Shown: positions 1-12,429 of the stretch, one piece after another
How positions within the stretch are numbered: the stretch's first letter is position 1
How the letters are laid out: every line of letters starts with the position of its first letter
DNA from: Podospora bellae-mahoneyi
Lineage: Eukaryota; Ascomycota; Sordariomycetes; Sordariales; Podosporaceae
Direction of reading: 5' to 3'
DNA length: 64,000 bases
NCBI RefSeq assembly: GCF_035222275.1
Contig: NC_085881.1
Location: 682,001-746,000 of the forward strand
Position numbers and translations under genes: made by a program
Notes under the pieces: model-generated
Databases searched by the model: none
What the model was told of the DNA's origin: nothing
Seen by the model: the letters and a program-made list of their open reading frames with translations, nothing else

Positions 1-1074
1 CAGGGCCGCAGCGGATAAGATGGTGGCAGTCCAGGCCGGCGATAGATTAAACTCAGTACGACGCCATACCCAGGATTTTCCTCGGCCGGCGCTGCAACAC
101 AAGCGACATGGCCCTGCGTCGAGAAGTCTTGACCGAGACATCCTTCAGTCAGCTCTTCCTGACCTTCCTATTTCAAAACGTAAAAAAGACTCGTCCTATG
201 GCCAGGGAACGGCGTCTATGGGCGGCCATCGCGGCAAGTAACGACCTCGTCAAGAAGTATTTAGCCGCCTCCAGGTCCCGAAGTTCCGCCAGAGGAATTT
301 TCACGGTGGCAAACTCTTGAGATATGCGGTCTAATCACGTCAATCTTTTTTCTTCTTCTTTTTTTTTTTTTTTTGGGGGTTTGCTGTTCGGCAGGTACGG
401 GTATTGTCGATTCTGCATCCGAGGAATCTGATGATGGTGGACCAAGAAGGTAAGCAATCGATATTAACCACCAGGATGTGTCGATCGTCAAAGTGTCACT
501 AGGACCCCTTCTCCCACATGAATTCCGCAACGTTGCTCTTCCTTCCCCCCCTCCCAAAAAATTGCGGCATTCTATGACATCTCGCGGCATCGAAGAATGG
601 CACAAGACAGTCAGCTGATTCCTCTGTCTTGGGCAGCTGCCACCACACCAACAGCCCTACTATTTGCTAGATATAAATGAAAATAGACTCTATAATGCCA
701 CGGGAACCCCTCGAAGTTGTATTGGGCGCAGGAATCTCGAACCGGTTTTCCAATATGACCGGTTCGTTTATTCTAGAAAAAAAGTCGTGGGGGTTGTGTG
801 CGCGGGTTGTGGTATCAATCACGGCCTTGCATTCTGTAAATTGGGGGGCGTTTGAGATAAGCCTGGACCGTTGTTAGGGTCTAATCGATAAGCACACCTC
901 ACCCCACCAGGGGCAGGCACACGGATACGGGGATAGCCCCCCGGCAATTTCATGCAGCTTCCCGCAGCGTTTTGGACCCACCCGCCCGAACTTCTGCACT
1001 TTGATCGGTGGGGCCGCCGATGTCAGCACCGAATATTCAGAATTCCATACACCAGCAGCACAGCAACAGTGACG
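1..1074. other. Left-edge intergenic sequence, no gene recognised
   Basis: No reading frame here resembles a known protein, and none has both a plausible start and a fungal intron pattern. It contains a homopolymeric T tract near 357-374, which makes a minus-strand frame look Lys/Arg-rich; I treat that as an artefact. The last part (about 900-1074) is the presumed promoter and 5' leader of the Sam35-like gene. Confidence 0.5.
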
Positions 1075-2107
1075 ATGGCCTCAGCTACAGCAACCCCACC
1101 AAAACCCTCCGCGAGGCCAAACCAGCCGGCGCCTTCGCTGTGGCCTATCCCAGCCCCTCTCCAAAAGCTCTTCAACCAGTTCCCCCTCGTAACTCTCGAC
1201 CCGACCCCCCTCCCAGTGCGGTCTCAAACCCTTACCTCGGCGTCCGACACCCTCCCAACACTTTATATCTTCTCCTCCGACGAGGATGCGCTGGAGGGGA
1301 AACCATCAATAAACCCAACATGTCTTAAATGGCAGGTCAGTGGCCCTGTCCCCTTGCTCCCGTTCCTGTCCATACCCCAACTAACCCCCCTCCCCCACCC
1401 TTCAGACCCTCCTCCGTCTCTCCCACGTCCCCTTCCTAACCTCCCCCTCCTCAAACCACGCCTCTCCCACCGGCTCCCTCCCCTTCCTCCTCCCGCCCCG
1501 AACTGTCTCTCCCAACCCGATCCCCTCAACCTCCATCCCCCTTTACATCTCCCGCCACACCAACTCCCCCTCCCCCCTTCCCACCTCCCCCCGTTCGGAA
1601 GCCTACCTCTCCCTCCTTACCCCCCTCCGCCTAGCCTTCCTCCAAACCCTCTACCTCACCCCTGCCTTCACCCCCCTCCTCAAAAAATTCTACATCGACC
1701 CATCAACCCGCTCCTCACTCCTAGGAACAATCCTCCAAACCCAACTATCAGCCGCAGCCTCCTCCGCAGTGTTGCAAGGTCTGGGTTTGCACAGCCAGAC
1801 AGGAACAGGCGGCATCGACTCTGAGAACCTCTACGCCGACGCAGCCGAGGCTTTGGACTCGCTCGCGATCCTCCTGCAGGAATCCCAAACGGGCTGGTTT
1901 TTTGGGGAGGAGAAACCGGGCGAGTTCGACGCTGGGTTGTATGGTTATGTGGGGGTTATAATGGCGCACATGGACACGCCAGAGGGCAGGTTGGGAGGGC
2001 TGGTGAGGAGAGCTGGGGGTGGTGGAGGAGAGTTGGTTGGCTGGTGGGAGAGGATTAGACGCGAGGCATGGGGGGGTGATGGTTTATCAGAGGGGGGGCA
2101 AAAATAA
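1075..2107 (+). CDS. sam35: Sam35/metaxin-like mitochondrial outer-membrane sorting protein
   Basis: Two exons, 1075-1335 and 1406-2107, joined across a 70-nt GT-AG intron (1336-1405) give a protein of about 320 residues. Exon 1 ends in the motif NPTCLKWQ; exon 2 continues TLLRLSHVPF and then a SNHASPTGSLPFLLPP stretch. This arrangement is typical of the GST-like N-terminal fold of fungal metaxin/Tom37-type proteins, in which the segment around a conserved Cys-Leu-Lys-x-Gln precedes a substrate-like pocket. The C-terminal half (roughly residues 170-300) is helical and contains a GWFFGEEKPGEFDAGLYGYV stretch like the metaxin C-terminal GST domain. In this family Sam35 works with Sam50 in the SAM complex to insert beta-barrel precursors. 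The ATG at 1075 is chosen because the upstream in-frame extension (from 952) is low-complexity and lies in probable leader. Exon 2 is extremely C/T-rich on the plus strand between 1370 and 1740. Sam35 rather than Sam37 is an inference from length. Confidence 0.72.
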
Positions 2108-2922
2108 ATGTGTGGTTAGAAGGCGGTTGGTTGCATGATAGAGAGAGGGGGAAAATGCATATATGAAAACAAAGGATGGAGAGATACCCAGGCATAAATC
2201 AACATTCCAAGATTAAATTATTTGTCTCTTTCTTGTATCATCATCATCATCCTGTGAAAGACAATGTCTGCCTATCATCTATATACACCTCGTCAGCACT
2301 CCAAACTTGAAAATCAAACGCGCGACATTAAAGGAATAACAAACACACAAAACACAAACAACCACACCCAAGATAAACAAAACCGGTGCTTTTTAAAATA
2401 ACGCTGCCTGCTGCTATGCTGCGCTCGCTAATGCAAATAACTTGCCCAAAGAAGCTCTGCGACATTGACCACCGCATGACTCTGCAATCATCACCGTACC
2501 CCTCTCCACATTTTCCACACCCTCAGTCAACAGTGCCCAGCCTCGCGGCCTGCCTGTATAAACACAATACCAGTCCATCCGTCCACCTGCAGATCTTCTA
2601 GATAGGTACACGTCCCAAATAAAACTAAAAACAAATACATCGAATGGTAAGAGAGAAAGGAAAATAGAGCCACATATCAATGATGGCTTCAGCTGTGTTG
2701 CGTGCGTGCGTGCGGTAAATGGTATCACTCCTCCCCACCTCCCTGATAATGATACCCTCGCCCCCCCCCCCCAAATTAGCGTTGTAGCTTTCCCATCTTT
2801 TGAAACTCCCAAGAGAAACTCATGTCTTTTGGATAGAGATGTCGCCCAACGCTTGTATAGAAATGACAATAAAAAAAATAAATCGACGTCAATCATGACT
2901 GTAATAGTGATTAAGAAAAAGA
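2108..2922. other. Convergent 3' intergenic region
   Basis: This space separates the 3' ends of the Sam35-like gene (+) and the ApsA-like gene (-), so it should hold both 3' UTRs. It is AT-rich, has a C12 tract at 2761-2772, and contains no frame that looks coding. Confidence 0.6.
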
Positions 2923-5900
2923 TCAAAAGCCCTTGAAAGGATCGTCCCTCGTATACCATTCATCCACTTCATTCTCAGTGGTTGCTCTGGTACCTCGGCT
3001 GTGGTAGCTGTCCCGTTGTCGGCTCCGGCTGGCTTGACGCCTCGACTCCTTGCTCCTCCTACGAGCAGCATGTCGACAGTCGTCGTCCCGCTCATGGGCA
3101 TCCTCATACGGGGTATCGCTGAATCGACTGAACGCTAGAGGGCTGATAAAGGCCTCCATGCGCACAGTGCCAATGGCGTCAAAGAAATTGGGACCGTTTG
3201 GCCGGTTCGAAGCCTCAGAGGTCCGCACCGACCCTGTTCCCCAGGTGATGGCGCTGGATGCCCCTGTGATGGCGCTCGCCGCTGCATTGCTATAAACATC
3301 CGATGATCCCGCAATGCTGTTTCCTGCCGTACTATTCGATGAGGCATGGTGGCCTCCACCTCCTAGCGGTGTCGAGAAGCCTCCCGAGAAGCCTCGGAAG
3401 GAGAGCGGTGGTGGCACGTGGCCACCAGTGTTGCTACGCTTGCGGCCGTGTACTCCACGCTCGCCATACCGTGTGATGGGAGGTGGTGCAGCCGTGTCTG
3501 TGGATTCGTCGCGCGTGTGGGATGGAATGGAATAGAGATCAGGCATCGGTGGCCGGTAGCCCCCGATGGCGGGGGGTGCGCTGTCCACCTCCAATGATGA
3601 TAGGGGCTCGATGGGATCAGACTTGATCACCGGCGCTCCGGTCTTGGCCTTGGTAAGGCGAATCGAGTCTCTAATCGGTCGCCGTACTTTGGGCTTGGGC
3701 AACTCATACTGCTCCGGCAATGGCTTCGCTTGTGGCACGGGCAAACTCTCCGGGATGGCCTGGTTGGAGTGGGCAAGGAATGAAAGCGAGTTCAACCAGA
3801 TGTAATGACGCTCGGCGCTGGAAGCCGTAAACTTGAGGGCGCGTTGCGGCGTCAGGATCAAGATAGACCTGTTGAATAGCGGACCAGCTCCCCTGGGAGG
3901 CGGATTGTCGTCCTTGACATCAATGACGGATTGAATCGTGACTGAAGACTGGTTAGTATCGGTCCGGAACATTGTGTTGATTCGTGAAAACGTACGCTTG
4001 CGGCCAGATTTGCCCAGAAGAGCACCTCCCGTGGTCGGTTGCTTGCTGCTCCAGAGGATACAACGGTCATATGGCTGAAGCCAAACCCATCTCTTGTGAC
4101 GATCATTGCTGGTGTCATCGCCACCCTTGACATCTGCCATCCCAAACGATTTGCGTCTCCGCACATACTTGTACATCCACTCACCCACCATCGTCTGAGC
4201 AATCGCTTCCACAACCGTAAATGCCTTCTCCTTCGGTTCTGCCTGCGAAGCGGCGGCCATCTCCCCAGTGGTTGCCGTGTTGGACGAGGGCTGGGACCTG
4301 TGGGACCTATACTTGGCGTACGTATTGGACTTCTTGTGCCGGGGCGTAGTAATGTCATTTGATGGCAATGGGGGCAGATCCGGGCTCTCGGGGATATCGA
4401 CCGACTCGTTGAAACGAGACGGTGAGCGAGATGGCCGACGCCTCTGCCCACGCGGAAGACCTGTGGCTGAGCGCACCTTGCGAATGCTACCAGCGCGATA
4501 ATGACTCCGGCTCGAGCCTCGTCTGTGCCAAGTATCCGACCCTCTACTCGGGCTTCGTCCTTCACTTGGGGCGCTACCGCTCAATGGCGGTTTCCTCGAG
4601 CTGGCGCGTGTGGGGATCGGGAATGGTGGCTCCTTGGTATCTGTCAGACTTGGGCTTCTAGCCCTCGAGTGCGAGTTGATGCCGCTCTGGATCAAGGCAG
4701 CTCTGCGCATAACACTGGCCTTGGTTCCAAACGCTGGGCGGGGTCCGCCACGGCGAGAGCCCGAGCTGTTGATCCCCGAGTCCCGGGTCTCGCGAGTCTG
4801 AGAGATGATGTTGGTCGAGCCGTAGCCACCATAGCCATCAGGCTCATCAATCAGACGCGGCGAGTATCCGCTGCTCGCCTTGGGTGAGAAAGCAGACTCG
4901 GAGGTCTCAGAGCCTCGCTTGCCCATCCTGCTCGAGCTGTCTATGGTCCTAGGAGCCGAAGGCGCAGATAATGCTGTCCTGTACTCCGAGTCGCTAACGT
5001 CGAGATCCATAAACTCGTCACCCTCATCCGTGCTGTTGCCATCAAAGCCGGCAAACAGGCTGCTGATTCTATGCGGCCTCCTGATTGCGGCAGATCGGCT
5101 TGATACTGGTCCATTGTCATTGTTGCCAGGATAAACATCTCTAGCTTCTTCTGACACAGGAGAAGAAACAACAGGCGGCGACGATGGAATATCAACGATG
5201 CTTCGCTTGCTGGTCAACCGGCGGGGGTTGCGAGGTGGTGGCACATCTCCAGGAACTGGAGTGAATTTCCGGAAGTCATCGGTGGGTAAATCTGGTGTGG
5301 GTAAAGCTGGCGAGACTGGCCTTGACGTGATTGCTGACGGGTGCAGGTGTGGAGGCAACTTGGCCAAACGCTTGTCCACACGGATTTCCTCTGTCTGCAT
5401 AGAAGATGATGCTGTAGGTGGGCTAGAGATCAAGGACACTTGGCAGCCAAAGTCTTTGGTCAACTGCGGCAAGAGAGGCTGTCTAGGTGTGCTGGGACGG
5501 CTTGAAGGAGGAATGATGCTAATGCTGGGAATCGACAGAACTGGAAGCTGGAGCGGTGGGACAATGTCCTCTGTCTGGGTAGATGAAGAGACCATGGCAG
5601 GGATTTGAGGCTTTGGCGTTGGGGGCAAATCTTGGAAAGGCGTCCTGGGCGTCTTTGGTGGACTCAGGGGCTGTTCCAGTGTTTGAGAGGATCCATTGAC
5701 CATCAAATTGCTGGTCGATGTCTTGATGGCAAGCGGCTGGCCAATTTGCACCCGCTTCTTCCTCTGGTTTGCTTCAATTTCGAGATCAGCACGAGGCGGG
5801 CTGTTCATGTTGTACAATCTTTCATATCTCTGCATGAAGGGTGAGGGCTCGGGTGTTGTTGGTTTCACTGCAGTGATTGTTGGTGACGGCGGAGGCGATG

Positions 5901-7074
5901 GCTGAACACCAGTGTCGACGTACACAGCCTTTGGGGCTACTGACTCAGTCTCGTCATCCTCTTGAATGGTGCCGCCCTCCAGCCTCTCTAGAGCCGTAGC
6001 GCTAAAAGCAAGCCTTGATCGATGCACGCTTCCGGTTCTCATCAAGCTATCATTGCACTGTCCTCTCCTGTGCGTCTTGGACATGATGCTGTCCCGGCTC
6101 ATGTTGCGTAAATGTGTGCGATGAGGCCCATTAGACAACACACTCTCCCGACCACCATAATCGCTCTCCTCGTCAAATCCGTCCAGCTCGTCGGCCAGAG
6201 AGTTCATCCCGTTCGTCTTGGGGGAAGCTAAGAGCGAAAACCTGGTGTTGCTGGTCAAACTCATGGTTCGGACACTGGCGGCATCATTATCCCTGCCGCT
6301 CTCCTCGCCTTCGCTCTCGTGATGATTAAGTATCCCATTCTCTCCAGCGACTTGGACGGCTTGGAATGCTGCGACTTCATCAATCACCGCCTTCAGTCGA
6401 CTTTCCGCAACGTGAATCTTCCTCTCCAGCTTTCTTTTCTCCTCTTCCCATTCGTCCTTTTCCTTTTCCCATTGTCGATGTACCCGTTCCGAATCCTCCT
6501 CCTGGTTCCTCAGCTTCTTCTGGGTGATGTCGAGTCGTTTTTTGGTCTCGGCAGCCGAGTCGACAGCCTCGTCACGTTCTCGAGCCAACTCACCGAGTGC
6601 CGAGGACGTTCCACCTTCCAGCAAGGCCAACTGACGTTTTAATGACCGGCTCTCCTTGTCTGTAGATACCACCCTGGCCTGAAGAGACTCGGATTCCCCT
6701 CGAACAGCATCCAATGAAGATTCCAGGCTTTCAATGATCTTCAACTTGTCCTCCTGATCTCTTCTTAGGGACAGAATCTCCGATACCAGATTGGCATGCA
6801 ACGTTGGCGTAAAACGTTTGCTGTCAATGCTGACCGGCTCATCAGAGCAAAACTCTCTCGCAGACATCATCGACGCCCTATCCATCCTCTCACCATTGAG
6901 CGGCGCTGGTGATCGACTCTTTCCATTCTTCCCGGGGGGGGTCACCGAGCGTTTTGACTTGCGTGAGCCTCGTGATACGTTTCGCGAAGGGACTCGGTAA
7001 GGTGTGTCTGCAGGTGTCGGCAAGGACGCAACCGGTACGGTTGACTCATCTTCGGTTTCCCATGCGCCAACCAT
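2923..7074 (-). CDS. apsA: ApsA/Num1-like cortical PH-domain protein
   Basis: A single uninterrupted frame encodes about 1,383 residues from the ATG at 7074. The frame stays open upstream to a stop near 7144 but without another ATG, so a short upstream coding exon remains possible. Residues about 90-240 form a charged heptad-rich coiled coil. A very long Ser/Pro-rich, probably disordered middle carries many SP/TP sites. Residues about 948-1108 form the PH domain of the Num1/Mcp5 class, starting FTVVEAIAQTMVGEWMYKYV and ending RHYIWLNSLSFL. An RS-rich tail follows. In this family the coiled coil contacts mitochondria or dynein/dynactin and the PH domain binds plasma-membrane phosphoinositides; the protein anchors dynein at the cortex and positions nuclei (the Aspergillus apsA mutant has anucleate sterigmata). 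The family is clear; the detailed function is inferred from it. Confidence 0.88.
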   Translation of the reverse strand: MVGAWETEDESTVPVASLPTPADTPYRVPSRNVSRGSRKSKRSVTPPGKNGKSRSPAPLNGERMDRASMMSAREFCSDEPVSIDSKRFTPTLHANLVSEILSLRRDQEDKLKIIESLESSLDAVRGESESLQARVVSTDKESRSLKRQLALLEGGTSSALGELARERDEAVDSAAETKKRLDITQKKLRNQEEDSERVHRQWEKEKDEWEEEKRKLERKIHVAESRLKAVIDEVAAFQAVQVAGENGILNHHESEGEESGRDNDAASVRTMSLTSNTRFSLLASPKTNGMNSLADELDGFDEESDYGGRESVLSNGPHRTHLRNMSRDSIMSKTHRRGQCNDSLMRTGSVHRSRLAFSATALERLEGGTIQEDDETESVAPKAVYVDTGVQPSPPPSPTITAVKPTTPEPSPFMQRYERLYNMNSPPRADLEIEANQRKKRVQIGQPLAIKTSTSNLMVNGSSQTLEQPLSPPKTPRTPFQDLPPTPKPQIPAMVSSSTQTEDIVPPLQLPVLSIPSISIIPPSSRPSTPRQPLLPQLTKDFGCQVSLISSPPTASSSMQTEEIRVDKRLAKLPPHLHPSAITSRPVSPALPTPDLPTDDFRKFTPVPGDVPPPRNPRRLTSKRSIVDIPSSPPVVSSPVSEEARDVYPGNNDNGPVSSRSAAIRRPHRISSLFAGFDGNSTDEGDEFMDLDVSDSEYRTALSAPSAPRTIDSSSRMGKRGSETSESAFSPKASSGYSPRLIDEPDGYGGYGSTNIISQTRETRDSGINSSGSRRGGPRPAFGTKASVMRRAALIQSGINSHSRARSPSLTDTKEPPFPIPTRASSRKPPLSGSAPSEGRSPSRGSDTWHRRGSSRSHYRAGSIRKVRSATGLPRGQRRRPSRSPSRFNESVDIPESPDLPPLPSNDITTPRHKKSNTYAKYRSHRSQPSSNTATTGEMAAASQAEPKEKAFTVVEAIAQTMVGEWMYKYVRRRKSFGMADVKGGDDTSNDRHKRWVWLQPYDRCILWSSKQPTTGGALLGKSGRKRTFSRINTMFRTDTNQSSVTIQSVIDVKDDNPPPRGAGPLFNRSILILTPQRALKFTASSAERHYIWLNSLSFLAHSNQAIPESLPVPQAKPLPEQYELPKPKVRRPIRDSIRLTKAKTGAPVIKSDPIEPLSSLEVDSAPPAIGGYRPPMPDLYSIPSHTRDESTDTAAPPPITRYGERGVHGRKRSNTGGHVPPPLSFRGFSGGFSTPLGGGGHHASSNSTAGNSIAGSSDVYSNAAASAITGASSAITWGTGSVRTSEASNRPNGPNFFDAIGTVRMEAFISPLAFSRFSDTPYEDAHERDDDCRHAARRRSKESRRQASRSRQRDSYHSRGTRATTENEVDEWYTRDDPFKGF

Positions 7075-10000
7075 CTTTGCGGCCTCTTGATATCTCGGTT
7101 CTGCAGAAAGATGCCGCCTCGTACTCGACACAGGCGAAGAAGTCTAGCACATTTCCACCAACCGATCAGTGTCGGGTATTAGAACGGACCTCGGAAGAGG
7201 ATGCAACGGTGAACACTAATGCCTTCGGACTGAGTGGCCATGTCCGCGCAGTTAGTAGTGTTCCCCAAGGTCAGTGTGTTTGAAACAGCGATCCTGCAAG
7301 ATGTTGCGTAAGGCACGGGGTTACCCCCACTTCCCAAACGTCAAAGCTGATGCTGTGGAATATGCGTAGAGCTTTCGTGCGCCCAGAGTTGAAGTTATAG
7401 CATGACATATTATGAGATGCCGTTCTTGGGACAGGTCCGGCATTGGGAGACTTGTGTTCATGAAGGGGCGGGGCATGAAGGGGGAAACCATGTTCAACAG
7501 AAACAACTTACCAGACACTCAAGACCCAAAGGTCCTGCACTAGAGTGAGGGTTCGCAGTCGGTATTTCCAACCGGCATCCCCTCAAGGCAGTGTGGGCTT
7601 GTGAGGGGGTGGAGCTCTGGACACCTGATGGGTTTGGCTGAAGTGAGGAGGCGGGGCGAATGCGTCAAGTGTTCAACCTCAATGACGGAAGAGAAGCTAC
7701 CACAAGGCATGTGTGGTCAGTACATCCCATCCCTATGCTCGACCTAATGTAGGCTACCAAAGATTGCCCCTCAGGCCTGCGACCCAAGAGATCGTCGTTC
7801 GCACTTACCGAGCACCACTTGTAGCTTGACGCAGGTGATGTGTCAAGCAAAGTCTAATAGAGTTTGGAACTGGTCGGAGGAAGCCGCAAGATGCACGAAC
7901 GAACCAAGGGGTATCGGGTATCAGAAAGTCAGAAACAAAAAAAAAACGGAGAAGGAAGCGAAGGATCCCGTGAGCGTGAGTGTTGTAGGTGCGAGAGAGG
8001 GCGTATTAGCGAGTGTGAGAAAGGTATAAGTGAGGTTGAGAATGGAAAGGTAAGGCGTCGCCGGTCAGCGTCGAGATGCGATGCTCGTGAGACACGACAG
8101 ACAGACAACCTCCGAACCCGAAGGGAGGAAGAAGAGAGAGACGTCGTCGACAGCTACGAGACGACGAGCATCGTGGTTTGACAAAAGTCAAGAGGCCCTG
8201 AGAAGGCCTGGTCGAGTTATGTACGAGCTCTCCACTTTTCGCCCACTCGTTCCATCAGCAAATGGGCTGGTGGGGCCTGCCGAATGACAGCCCTGGAGCA
8301 GTTCCCACTCAGCAGACCAGGGGCTACTCGGGAAGCCACCAGGGGGCCCCTTCCAGGCCTTTTTTGGCCTGTTCCTTTGGTGACGTTCGAGTTCAAGTTT
8401 CCCGCCTGTCCCACGGCTGGCTGCAGACGGGCGACGAACACAGTCTGTGCTGCGGCAGACGGGATGAAGCGTCTGAAAGAGTATCCTCATAAGATAATCA
8501 TTTCCGCCTCACCCGCCAGAAAACACGCAGCAAGAGTCTGGTCTGCTTTTGTCTGCAATGTCCGACCGAGCGTCTTGAGTGCCATCACGGACCCTGCCCA
8601 AAGCCATGTGTCGCGAATCTGAACAGCCCAGTTCGATAATTACACTACGACGCTGGCCACACGCCCGAACACCTGGGTCTGGAAAGGGGCCAGCCTTACT
8701 TAGCAATTCCTGGAGTTGATCCTCCATCATCATTGGAAAGGATGAGATACAGTTGAAACGGCCAGCAATGTGCCTGCTGCAAAGAAATCACATTTTCCTG
8801 GAGTTGAGCCGTTGGTTCATCAGCACTTTTTGCATCGAGGTGGAAGGATGTCCCCTGTTTGCGCATATTCAAGTGGCCCAAGCTCTCTCAAGCTTCGAGA
8901 AATGTCCCGAGCTTGGATCCTGGCCATCTGCAGTAGCTCGTTCATGTTCATGCGGCATCAACTGACACTTGTTGACAGGCAATGACAGCAGCCTTCTTTC
9001 TCTTCCTCGTTGTTCTGCTTCTATAAGTCATCAGCATTCATTCATCCCATCTCTGAGGCAAACAAAGCATTGCCATGCAGTGTCGAATTAAAAACGCTCT
9101 CAACCGGGGTCAACCTCGAAAAAGGGGAATGGGCTAAGCCTCTTTGGCGACAAGGCCTTCTGTGATGGGCGGCTGGCAGCGAATGGGAAGCCAGTCCAGA
9201 GCGAGACAAATTTCCAGATTTGATGGCCTGCTGCCGATCTCACGAAACCCTGACCCGAACTTGCTCCCGAATCCGCGCAACCGTGATCTTTAACTGATCC
9301 TTAAGACAGACCTGTGCGGGATCGACCGAGACCCACACCCACCCCGAAATGAGCCTCCAGATGGAGTCTTGACACAGCAACGGAGTAACATCTGTCAGTC
9401 TCATCATCAACTCGCAACAAAGACTTGAAAAGTCTATGATGGTTTCCAAGTTGGTGATGTGGTGGTGTGGGTAGTGTACATACATGTGCGAGCGCGGCGT
9501 GGCACATGTCTCAAACTTCGGGCCCAGTTGAAGGTTGCCCAAAGGGGAATTGTGGAGGTCCTTAATTGAACGCAACTCCCTCCCCCCTCCCCCACTGCGG
9601 AAGCATGCCCGCTCGCCGTACCTTATCACCGGAACGCCAGGGAACGCCAGGCCTTGGTCAACCAGCTACCTAACCGAATGAGACGGTTGTTCCTCTTTCT
9701 TGCGCACAGGCAAGCTGAGAAGTGAGGCGAGCCGCTTGGCTTGGCCGTCATCTCGACTGGATGATATCAAAAGTTGCCTGCCATCCTTCAACAAGAGGAC
9801 TCCGGAGGTTCAACGCCTGTGCCGCTGTCTGACGGGAAGCGGCATCGAAAACTGTGGATAGATATCACAGCGGGGAAGCAACGGCTTCCTCGCTGAATTC
9901 GGACTGCTGCTGCTGTGCCACAGTCAACCAACAGGCCCATCCCCATTTAAAAGGTCCCGGCCCCGGTCCCCGTCCCAATGCTACACACGTGCAAAAAGGA

Positions 10001-12429
10001 CCCCGTTTTCCAAGATTCACCGGAGATCGGATACGGCCTCTTGCCTTGTCTGTGAATGTCAGTCAGCATGATGATGAGCAACAGCGCTTTACCGGAAAAT
10101 CAGATAACAGAACACATTTCTGTCTCATGGCCAATCTTTTTCACAGACAGCCTAGACTGGTGAAACGGTCGTCACGCAAAAAGAAACTGGACGAAGAAAA
10201 CCCTTGCCCAATCCACCCCCGCCAACAGCCAAGCTGCGGCGCCCGTCACGGGAGTTTGAAGATTGATTGGAAGCTCAGTACCGGGAAGGCAAGCCAGCGG
10301 CGTTGGAGGAGGGCAGCATTCACCCTCCAACAGGTTCAGCAAGTTCGAGGCCGCGTCTGCGCGACCCCGCGCCCTTTTTATTTTCAACGCGTTATTCGTC
10401 GAGCCATTGGCCAATCAGTGTTTGGGGTTTGCCTGCAACAAAGTAGGAACTTTGAACTTGGTAGCGGGGTGAGTGGTGAGTGGTGAAGAGTTTATTACTC
10501 GAAGTTGAGGGCCAATGCGGGGACCTCGTTCAGCTCAGTGGGTTTGGTCGAGGAAGACGAAGGCCAGTGTTGGGACCAGCAGGATCAGGATTTCGCAATC
10601 GAGATTTGGGAAAGTTCCCTCCCCTCATCAGTGCCGTGCCACCGAGGTTTCTTGGAGTCAAAGAGCCGAGAGGGAGGGTTTACTTGCCTCTCATCTCAAC
10701 GCTCAAATGCTACCCCTCTGTCGATTACCCGGACTGACTACCCGGGCACTTGCGTTCAATGAACCCAACCGAGCCGAAAGGCTCTCTCATCCAGTGAGAC
10801 CGGTGCCGAAGTGGTATTAGCAAGGCGAAGGTGGGGATTTGGTTGTGTCTGATGAAGTTCGGTTCATCACCTCGCCTGCCTCGCATGCGGTTGAAGTTTT
10901 TTGCTCTCCACTAGTGAGGCTGCATAGGTTATTGCAACCACGGAACGGGTTGTGGTCAAGGTCAAAACGCAGAGGGTATATTGCTCGCTACGCTGGGTTG
11001 GACGGTCCGGTTTTTGTTTGGTTTTGCTTTGTTTTCTTCAACTGTTGCTGAGTTGTTTCTTTTCCACTGTTGCTGGGTTTCACTTTCTCCAGAAACAAAA
11101 GCTTTCTCGAGTTCGCTCGCTTATAATATGTGCTTCTGTTCTGCATCACTAGCATGCTTTTTGCTGCATGAATGGGCCCTGTGCTGCAGGATTTTCCCGT
11201 GCAGTTCTGTTGTTTCTCCCTTGTCCCTGCAGCTGCAGTGCAGCGTAGGTTTGCATAGAAGGTACATACGCGCCGCTCCGCCGTAAGCTGTCAATTACAT
11301 GCCTACATGCAGTTGATGATGACTGCATGTTGTTTATGGGGGTCTGAAACGGAAAATGCGTTTTTATATATTGGATGGATGGATGGGTATGGGAGGGGTA
11401 CTATGGGAAAGGGGAAGCGATGGTCGATTACTTGCAGCCGGTCAGGGTTTGTTTGTGATGCCGGTAGTTTAGGGGGGTGGTGCTTGGCCGATGGAATCAT
11501 CTTCGAATGACTTTGAACGATGATGTCAGGAGAATATCATGTCATGTCTCGGGATTTAATAGCCATGAGGGTTGGGAAGTAGAGACGAGTGTTTTCTGTG
11601 AGACCATGAGACTACTTCCATGAGACCGGAGGTTTTACACCTCAGCTTACAAGGGTGATAAGTATCACCGGTCTCTCGGCCCGTGATGGCAACATATCAG
11701 AGTGAAGCGACAGTCGCTTGATCTCCTGATTTATCTACCTGCTACAAGCGCACACCACCGGACAAGTGCCTGGGATGGTAGGTAGAGTTGAAACGAGACA
11801 GCCGAGACATAACTTCAGGTACCCGTGGAAAGCAAGAAACGTTCTTCTTCTGTGCCACAAGGTTGGTTTGTGGGCCGAGACATGACGGACAGAGACATGC
11901 TTCGTCCGGCTCTGTCCGGTGAGGGCATGATTTTGGTGTCTTTTGCGTCAGCTCTGGACATATGGCGTGGTGAACCTGGCTCAGGAAACCAGAAGCGATA
12001 CCTGCTGTTTAATGATTAGAAAACAAACAGTCTGTCTCTGTGGCTGTCGTGTATCGGGATCAATCTCGCTTGCGTCGCTTGAGAAGGTTGAGATCAACTT
12101 TGCCGTCACCTGGTAAGGGGGAAATAGGGAGGGATGTTGTGGTGGATTACGAAAAAAGGAAGGATGGAGGCTATGGTTGAGTCGAGATGGGTTCTTGCAC
12201 CTGGGTCCCGCGATGCTGTTAAAATCTTATGAATAATAGTGAGGGGTCATAGTTTTGAGACTGAGAGCTGTTGGAAGACTGAAGGAATTCCAGGGAGTGT
12301 GTAGTAGGTGAGAGTGGTGAAGGCATAACCCAGGAAGTTGAAGAGGAATGGACGGGACTCTGGGGGAGAAGAAATGAAAGCAGCAAGGCAAAGTTAACTT
12401 GGAATACGTACCTGAAGGTCACGCTGGCT

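Noticed and set aside
261-605. Minus-strand frame with a Lys/Arg-rich run
   Set aside because: The basic run is produced by a homopolymer T tract; no start or family support.
9854-10486. 210-codon plus-strand ORF
   Set aside because: Low-complexity Arg/Pro/Cys-rich composition, no domain, no C-ending codon bias, no leader or splice context; likely chance.
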